Shown piece after piece: positions 58,662 through 64,000 of a stretch of 64,000 bases of DNA (position 1 is its first letter; each line of letters opens with the position of its first letter). The DNA lies in NCBI GenBank assembly GCA_037976565.1, contig CP137680.1:14682325-14746324 (forward strand), given 5' to 3'. The stretch is from Mesocentrotus franciscanus. Taxonomy: Eukaryota > Echinodermata > Echinoidea > Camarodonta > Strongylocentrotidae. A model generated the notes under the pieces. It ran no database searches. It had not been told where the DNA came from and was given only the letters and a program-made list of their open reading frames with translations. The translations under genes and the position numbers were made by a program.

Positions 58662-58795
58662 TGGAGGTGCCGTGGTATAGTAGTTCATACACTTGACTCT
58701 CAATCCAAGGGTCAGGGTTCAAATCCCACCCTGGCAATAACGTCCTTTGGCAAGACATTAATCCACTTTTGCCACTCTCCACCCAGAGTATCTGA
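58662..58795 (+). mobile_element. tRNA-derived SINE, 3'-truncated
   Basis: A box TGGTATAGTAG, B box GGTTCAAATCC, then CGTCCTTTGGCAAGACATTA and CACTCTCCACCCAGAG. Same family as 12136..12512. Confidence 0.78.
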
Positions 58796-58879
58796 TATCC
58801 CAGAGAACAAAGAAGTTTCACAAAAAACAGTATTAAAACAGATGTAAAAAATTGTAATCCAAGCTGTTTTGGGTGTCGG

Positions 58880-59060
58880 GAGGAAGAGAGTAGGCGCGAG
58901 TTCGAATCGCGGTAGAGATGCGTTTCGTTTCTTTGCCACTTTGCTTGTGCTCTTGGGTTAGCTACTTGAACCTCATTACCTAGTCCCTCGGATAGGACTT
59001 AATGCTGTAGGTCCTCTGGGTGCTTCTCGGCAGCAAGACATGGCTTAGAGCTCCCTAGGC
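58880..59060 (+). mobile_element. SINE fragment (second family)
   Basis: B-box-like GAGTTCGAATCGCGG, then ATTACCTAGTCCCTCGGATA, GGACTTAATGCTGTAGGTCC and GCAGCAAGACATGGC. GTCCCTCGGAxAGGAC is shared with the - strand SINE at 25624..25795. It ends in a (TA)n tract. Confidence 0.6.
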
Positions 59061-59068
59061 TAAATAAC

Positions 59069-59070
<2 letters not shown>

Positions 59071-59120
<50 letters not shown>

Positions 59121-59123
59121 TAT
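59071..59123. repeat. (TA)n microsatellite
   Basis: About 24 TA units at the tail of the preceding SINE fragment. Confidence 0.92.
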
Positions 59124-59550
59124 GTATTACCTTTTCACTTTTTCTCACGCGTTCATTTCAAAGAGTGATATTTTCAGGGGTTCAAGTATGACATTTACGA
59201 GTGCTCAGGTGTTCTTATACCATATCTGATACTATATTGTGTAGGATCATGCATCCAACTTAGATTTTTCAATTGAAAAATATGTGTCTTTAACAGTTCC
59301 TTCATCTATCAACAATTATTGTTTCTGTAAATCAGATCGACATGATATCTGAGAATTATTCTTTTTCATCCGGAAGCTCATAACAGTTGGGAAAAAATGA
59401 AATGCTTTTGGTGGAAGAAGCATTTATTTTTTCTCTTCTAGGCAAAAAATGAGATAATTGGACTCAGAGTAACATAATCTTCTGCAAGAATTTGATGTTG
59501 TGGATTTGAAGACATACAGCCAGAAGCGGGTAATACTTCGAGTTCGCTCA

Positions 59551-61960
59551 TCAGAAGATGGTATAATCATTGATTGGACCAAATTCATGGCAGTACAGGT
59601 CATGAAGGGGGAAGACGAAGTTGTGTTCTTTCCGTACTCGCATACTTAGATTTCCTCCAAATGGTCTCATTAAATATTTAGAGTATTTTTTCCATTTTAC
59701 TTTCTGGTCTCTAGTTACAAGTCTTTTAATCCACATCACCTTTTGTACATTCACAAAAAAGTTGAAAGTTAAGCATTTTTAATCCTCCTTGCTTGTAATT
59801 TTAATTCACTTTTTTAATTCATCTCTTCAGCAACGTTGGGATCTAATGAGAAATATATACCCAACATTTTTTTAATTTGTATCTTCTTTCCAAATGGAAA
59901 CGTAGTCGCAGATCCTGATATTTTCCTGAAACTGTATAAAATTACCTCCAGTCTATAAATTGAGTTTATATCTCGTACAAACATTGTCATATCATCTGCA
60001 TATATGATTTGTTTTATTTCTGTTTTGCCAAAACAAATACCCTTTACCAAATGATCAATCCTAATGCAGTGAGTTAAGCATTGAATACATAATATAAATA
60101 AATATGGAGACAGCGGATCTCCTTGTCTTACACTTCTTTGTACTTTAAAATAACCGGTTGATTTACCTCCATTAAAAACACAACTTTGAGCATTGGTAAG
60201 TAAAATTGTAACCCATTCACAAAACATTGGTCCAAACCCAAAAGAATTAAGAACTTTCTGAAGAAAGCTGTACGAAATAGAATCGAAGGCTTTTCCAAAG
60301 TCTATTGCCAATAAGTAGCCTGGTTTATTAAATCAAGAGGTATGAAAATCATATCATTGATTAATCTGATTGCATCACCGATGTTTCTATCATTTAAATA
60401 TTCTACTTGATCGATTGACACAATTGTATTCAAAACTTTTGTATTATTTTGGAAAGTATATTGGTGAGAATCTTATATTGAGCTAGGAGATAGGTCTATA
60501 ATTACTAATACATTTGGGGTCTTTACCATCCTTATGTATAAGTGTAATGATTGCTTGTTTTTAAGGAGATAATTCCTTGAATTTCATGGGATCATTGAAT
60601 GCATTAAGAACTAAATCACCAACTACCTGCCAGAATGTAATATAAAATTTTACATTTAATCCATCATTTCCCGGAGATTTATTTGACTTCATTTATTTTA
60701 AAACTTCAATACATTCTCCATGGTTAATTTTCCTTCACAAAGATTTCTCTGATATTCTGTTAACTTGGGTAAGCTTTTAGGGAAAAAGTTAACATTTTCG
60801 CATGATCCAACTCCTGATTCAGCATACAATTAGAATAACATTTTCAGATTTCTTGTACGATATCTTTTTCATCGTCAGTTGAATTTCCGTCCACTTGTAA
60901 TTCTCTAATAGCAGTTTTTTCCCCCTTGAAATCTATAGTTGCTTAAAATATGCCGTCTCTCTTTCTCCATTTTCAAACCATGGGGCTCGAGATCTTATTT
61001 TTACCCCTTCATTTATATAAACGTAAAGATTTTTCAATCCCCTTCTTTTCTTTTCCAAATTGTTAATTAAAGTATTATCACTAACTTTTGTTGGTATTTG
61101 TATAGTTCTTCCTCTAACTTAAAAATTTCTTCTTCCAAACCAGCAACCTTGTCCTTCCTTTCTTTGTTTTTTTTCTTACAATATTTTCTTGTAAAGCTAC
61201 GTCTCTCCATTTTTACATAATCCCATAATATTCTATTATCTGTTATCTCTTTGGATAACCTTAGTTTTAACCTTGTTATTTTTTCTTTCATACTTTTAAC
61301 ATAATCTGCATCGTTACATAAACTTTTATTAATTTTTTCCAATATCCTGCCTTTATTACCCGATTAGTAGAAGAATGGAGTATGATATTCAGTTCTATTG
61401 CTGAGTGGTCAGGTGATATTGAAGGAAGTATTATGAAATTAAATACCATACATTCTAAGCTCTCTGAAATAACCCAATAATCCAATCTACTTTGCATCGA
61501 AGGATTCTCTTGGTGATATGTTAATTGTTTCCTTATATTATATTTTAATCTCCGTATATCTATGGCATTATAGTCAATTAAAAAAAAATTCAAATTCGTA
61601 GCTAAGCTTAGACTGCTTTTTATTAATATTATGTCCAATGTAGTCTGGATGTACATTTCTAACCATATTAAAATCCCCTCCCATTATGAAAGGCTTATTT
61701 TTAAATTCATCCTTTTCCAGGATATTTATAACCGTACGCTAAAACTCTAATTGTTCAAACTCTTTGCTCCCAACTGGGAAGTAAACATTTCCGAGTATTA
61801 CCTCATTATTTTGCATCAAAACAACTGTAAAAATGTATCTGCCTTCTGCGTCAATAATAATTATTGTATGGCGTAGTTTAATATTTACTCCGCTGTCAAA
61901 TAGTATTATAACCCCTTTATAATTAATCCTAATCCGCCCCGGCTCCATGCAACAAAAAGG
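59551..61960 (-). mobile_element. Decayed LINE (L1/Tx1-like non-LTR retrotransposon)
   Basis: On -, order of parts: endonuclease pieces (ILFDSGVNIKLRHTIIIID, ILGNVYFPVG at 61739..61930; SRLDYWVISESLE and SPDHSAIEL at 61288..61656), a Lys/Glu-rich linker (61067..61342), KSNKSPGNDGLN (~60660). The RT follows at 59814..60311: AIDFGKAFDSISYSFLQKVL, RQGDPLSPYLFILCIQ, IIYADDMTMF (catalytic YADD). A C-terminal piece lies at 59551..59754. RQGDPLSPYLF and the YADD box are typical of the L1/Tx1 side of non-LTR elements and unlike the LINE at 52403. Multiple frameshifts mean it is inactive. Confidence 0.87.
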
Positions 61961-62037
61961 GGGGGGGGGCGACGGATAGTCAACCTGTTCGAAACGTCGA
62001 GCCACTCCTACCATCCATCCTCTCCAACCGGCGCTAC

Positions 62038-62163
62038 AGTTCTCCTTAGAACTATAAGCTAAGAAAGATAACCAACAGTCTTTTTCAAGACTACACCAAC
62101 AGTCCTTTTCAGAACTACACACACTCAAGAAAGAATAGATTACCGAGAGTCCTTTTCAGGACT
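62038..62163 (+). promoter_or_regulatory. Cluster of histone-mRNA-like 3' stem-loops with HDE-like elements
   Basis: Four 16-nt hairpins with 6-bp stems and 4-nt loops lie on +: AGTTCTCCTTAGAACT (62038), AGTCTTTTTCAAGACT (62077), AGTCCTTTTCAGAACT (62101, one mismatch) and AGTCCTTTTCAGGACT (62148). Three have the loop TTTC. CAAGAAAGA (62126..62134) begins 9 nt after the third, and AAGAAAGA follows the first. Metazoan histone mRNAs end in such a hairpin, followed by a purine-rich element that pairs with U7 snRNA. No histone reading frame is visible upstream. Confidence 0.5.
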
Positions 62164-62205
62164 CCCCAATCCTCCCTCTCTCTCACATGGTGCAACCGCA
62201 TGTCT

Positions 62206-62253
62206 ACTGTATATCTACATCACCATGCAAGCCGATACTTATAAGCAGCATCT
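62206..62253. repeat. 48-bp block shared with 20209..20256
   Basis: One mismatch over 48 bp, immediately right of the stem-loop cluster. Contains ACTTATAAGC, which is TATA-box-like. Confidence 0.85.
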
Positions 62254-62505
62254 AAATATCACTTTGTATATTTGCCGATTGGTCTTTTTACCAGTTTTGT
62301 CCATTACCGTTAGGTTTATGTCTAAATGACCGATTACTCTTGGATTTTTCATTTTTTTAAACCAAGAAGGAACTATGGGTTCTTCTATAGTTCCACAGTA
62401 TTCTCTAATTATATTCGGATTAACTTTATTTGTTCTTTCTGATTCTGATAGTGTATCCGGGGATGGGGGAGGGAGGTCATGCCAAATAGTAGCATGTTCT
62501 AACAA
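62239..62505 (-). other. Open frame of unknown origin, possible transposon remnant
   Basis: 88 codons on - reading HATIWHDLPPPSPDTLSESE, PNIIREYCGTIEEPIVPSWF and HLDINLTVMDKTGKKTNRQI. The composition is protein-like (few low-complexity runs) and it lies upstream of the L1/Tx1-like LINE on the same strand. It could therefore be part of an ORF1, but I do not recognise a family. Confidence 0.3.
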
Positions 62506-62512
62506 TAAATTC

Positions 62513-62662
62513 TGGGCCCTGTTTCATAAAACTTGTTATCAATAACAAATGCTAGATTTCTATGAAAATGTTGCTCTCAGTCAATCAAATGCCATGATTT
62601 CATTAGCTTATAACAGTTATTGTAACTTGTATTGATAACAAAATTTATGAAACACAGCCCTG
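62513..62662. mobile_element. MITE with inverted ends
   Basis: GGGCCCTGTTTCATAAAACT, TGTTATCAATAACAA on the left, and TTGTATTGATAACAAAATTT, ATGAAACACAGCCCT on the right, are inverted copies. About 150 bp, non-coding. Confidence 0.82.
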
Positions 62663-63016
62663 ATCCGTGTGCTACAATACCTCCTCGAAAACTCGTCAGC
62701 GAATTTAGATTTAAACATAAACTTTGTTGAATATTTGGATTGTTCAATTGTTCATCTATAACAAAATAAATTGCTATTTGACTATTGGATTTTGGATATT
62801 GGACTCGGAGACTAATCCCGGTGTGGGGGGGGGGGGAATAATTTGTTCATACTAGCACACGCCCCACACACAATAAGAATGTATAGAAAAAAGTACAAAA
62901 TTAATGATAAATGGACAAAATGGTTGATGGAAAAAATGTTGTTGGACGAAATGATGTTAGACCATATGAAAATTGGACCAAGTGGTAATTTACACCTATT
63001 TTTTTTGTGTACACAG

Positions 63017-63962
63017 GGTCTGCAAGCGTTTCAGAGGCATCCACCGCGATGGCATCAATGAATTTGGACGTTGTTACTGATGCCATTGTTAATCAGGAAG
63101 GTACAAAATCTGTAATACTCCTAAATTACAGACTAAAAATTAGTCTAAAAAACACGAGATTATAAATGACGAGATATCTGAAGGTAGAGAAGAAATTGAA
63201 TAAAACTTTGAAGGTATAATTTTTGCAGTAAAGTCTAGGTTTGGTATGAATTTCACACTACAATTAAACAAATATCTATATACATAAACATGTACATATA
63301 CATATAGTTTTTTTTTCTCAAAAATTAAAGCACAATCGTAATCGCCACAGCGTACTGAGAGAGATAGTGGTGACATGCGCACACATACTCGATCAAAGCT
63401 CAATTCATGGAGCTCCAAATAGTTTCTTCCCATAAAATAATATGGAAGGGAACGACTACTTCAGCGTTCCATGACTTGAACCTTGAGTGCATACGCGTGC
63501 GCGTGTCACAACTATCTCTCTCAATACGCTATATGGTAATCGCTACGCCATTCCATGATAAACATTTCCGTTAAAGCCTTTCTTGGAGAAATCACTACTT
63601 ACAAAGTGATCAACTCAACCAACTCGTGATATTGTAATCAGTATGGAAGCTATGTACTGTAGGAAACAACTAAGCATTTTCCCTATTATAACTTTCTAAA
63701 TTATTCAACTCCTCAAATAGCACTAATTTTAAATTAGGGAATAAACATGTACTATAATCCTTGCATTTTTGTCCCGATTTTTGTCTTCTTTTAGATTTCA
63801 ATAGATTTAAATTCATTAGGTCACTACGGCCTCTGATAAAGATATGATTTAGTAAGTTACCTTTATTTTATTGTAGATGCAGAGGTGACAAACGAACATA
63901 TGAAGAACTTGTCAAAACTACTCGATATAAATCATTTCGATTCGATCATTTCCCACTCTTAA
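63017..63962 (+). CDS. Candidate 3' exons of an unknown gene (two exons)
   Basis: Exon 63017..63100 (acceptor ACACAG, donor GAAG|GTACAA) and exon 63877..63962 (acceptor TTGTAG, stop TAA) join in frame. They read SASVSEASTAMASMNLDVVT, DAIVNQEDAEVTNEHMKNLS and KLLDINHFDSIISHS. The AspAla codon is split by the intron. Codon use is normal, and the peptide looks like a folded acidic C-terminus, not a simple repeat. No family recognised; upstream exons were not found. It could also be a chance pairing or a pseudogene. Confidence 0.35.
63101..63876. other. Presumed intron of the candidate 3' gene piece
   Basis: AT-rich, without other features; a short T run at 63308..63316. Confidence 0.3.
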
Positions 63963-64000
63963 AATCAGGCACAACCGAGGCATCACTAGGGAACACAAAT

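Overview
The window looks like nuclear genomic DNA of a marine invertebrate deuterostome, most probably an echinoderm such as a sea urchin. That is an inference from four things: intron-rich genes with GT-AG introns, AT-rich non-coding DNA full of microsatellites and ACATGTA-type words, many palindromic (foldback) repeats and tRNA-derived SINEs, and the divergence of the two encoded proteins from human. No bacterial gene organisation, CRISPR array or operon is visible.

Two host genes can be reconstructed end to end, tail to tail and about 4.2 kb apart. (1) An RFXAP homologue on the + strand (20949..24798, 4 coding exons, 208 aa), a subunit of the RFX transcription-factor complex. (2) A FIP1L1 homologue on the - strand (46206 down to 29044, 16 coding exons, 835 aa), the FIP1 subunit of the CPSF mRNA 3'-end processing complex. 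In both, every exon junction joins in frame and the reading frame closes exactly on a stop codon.

Layout. 1..20690 is gene-poor, with foldback elements, SINEs, a polypurine tract and a nested repeat; a GC-rich patch at 18.3-18.5 kb is the only exon- or promoter-like piece. 20690..25240 is RFXAP, flanked on both sides by degenerate tandem repeats. 25624..28750 is a SINE, a long (GAT)n tract and palindromic repeats. 28750..46206 is FIP1L1; its introns carry two repeat arrays rich in direct-repeat TGACCT half-sites, a hairpin with a hammerhead-like core, a near-perfect 81-bp-arm hairpin and a (CATC)n tract touching a splice donor. 46207..52400 holds an interstitial telomere tract inside an inverted repeat, a possible signal-peptide exon and two oppositely oriented 15-bp minisatellites. 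52400..54960 is a decayed Jockey/CR1-like LINE with an internal 384-bp tandem duplication. 56026..57420 is a 65-bp minisatellite. 59540..61960 is a decayed L1/Tx1-like LINE. 62030..62165 is a cluster of histone-mRNA-like 3' stem-loops with a downstream CAAGAAAGA element. 63017..63962 holds two exon-like pieces that splice in frame and may be the 3' end of another + strand gene.

No new defence or biosynthetic system is evident. The most unusual signals are the histone-like stem-loop cluster, the repeat-carried DR1 arrays, the RFXAP tail that lies inside a tandem repeat, and the oppositely oriented minisatellite pair.
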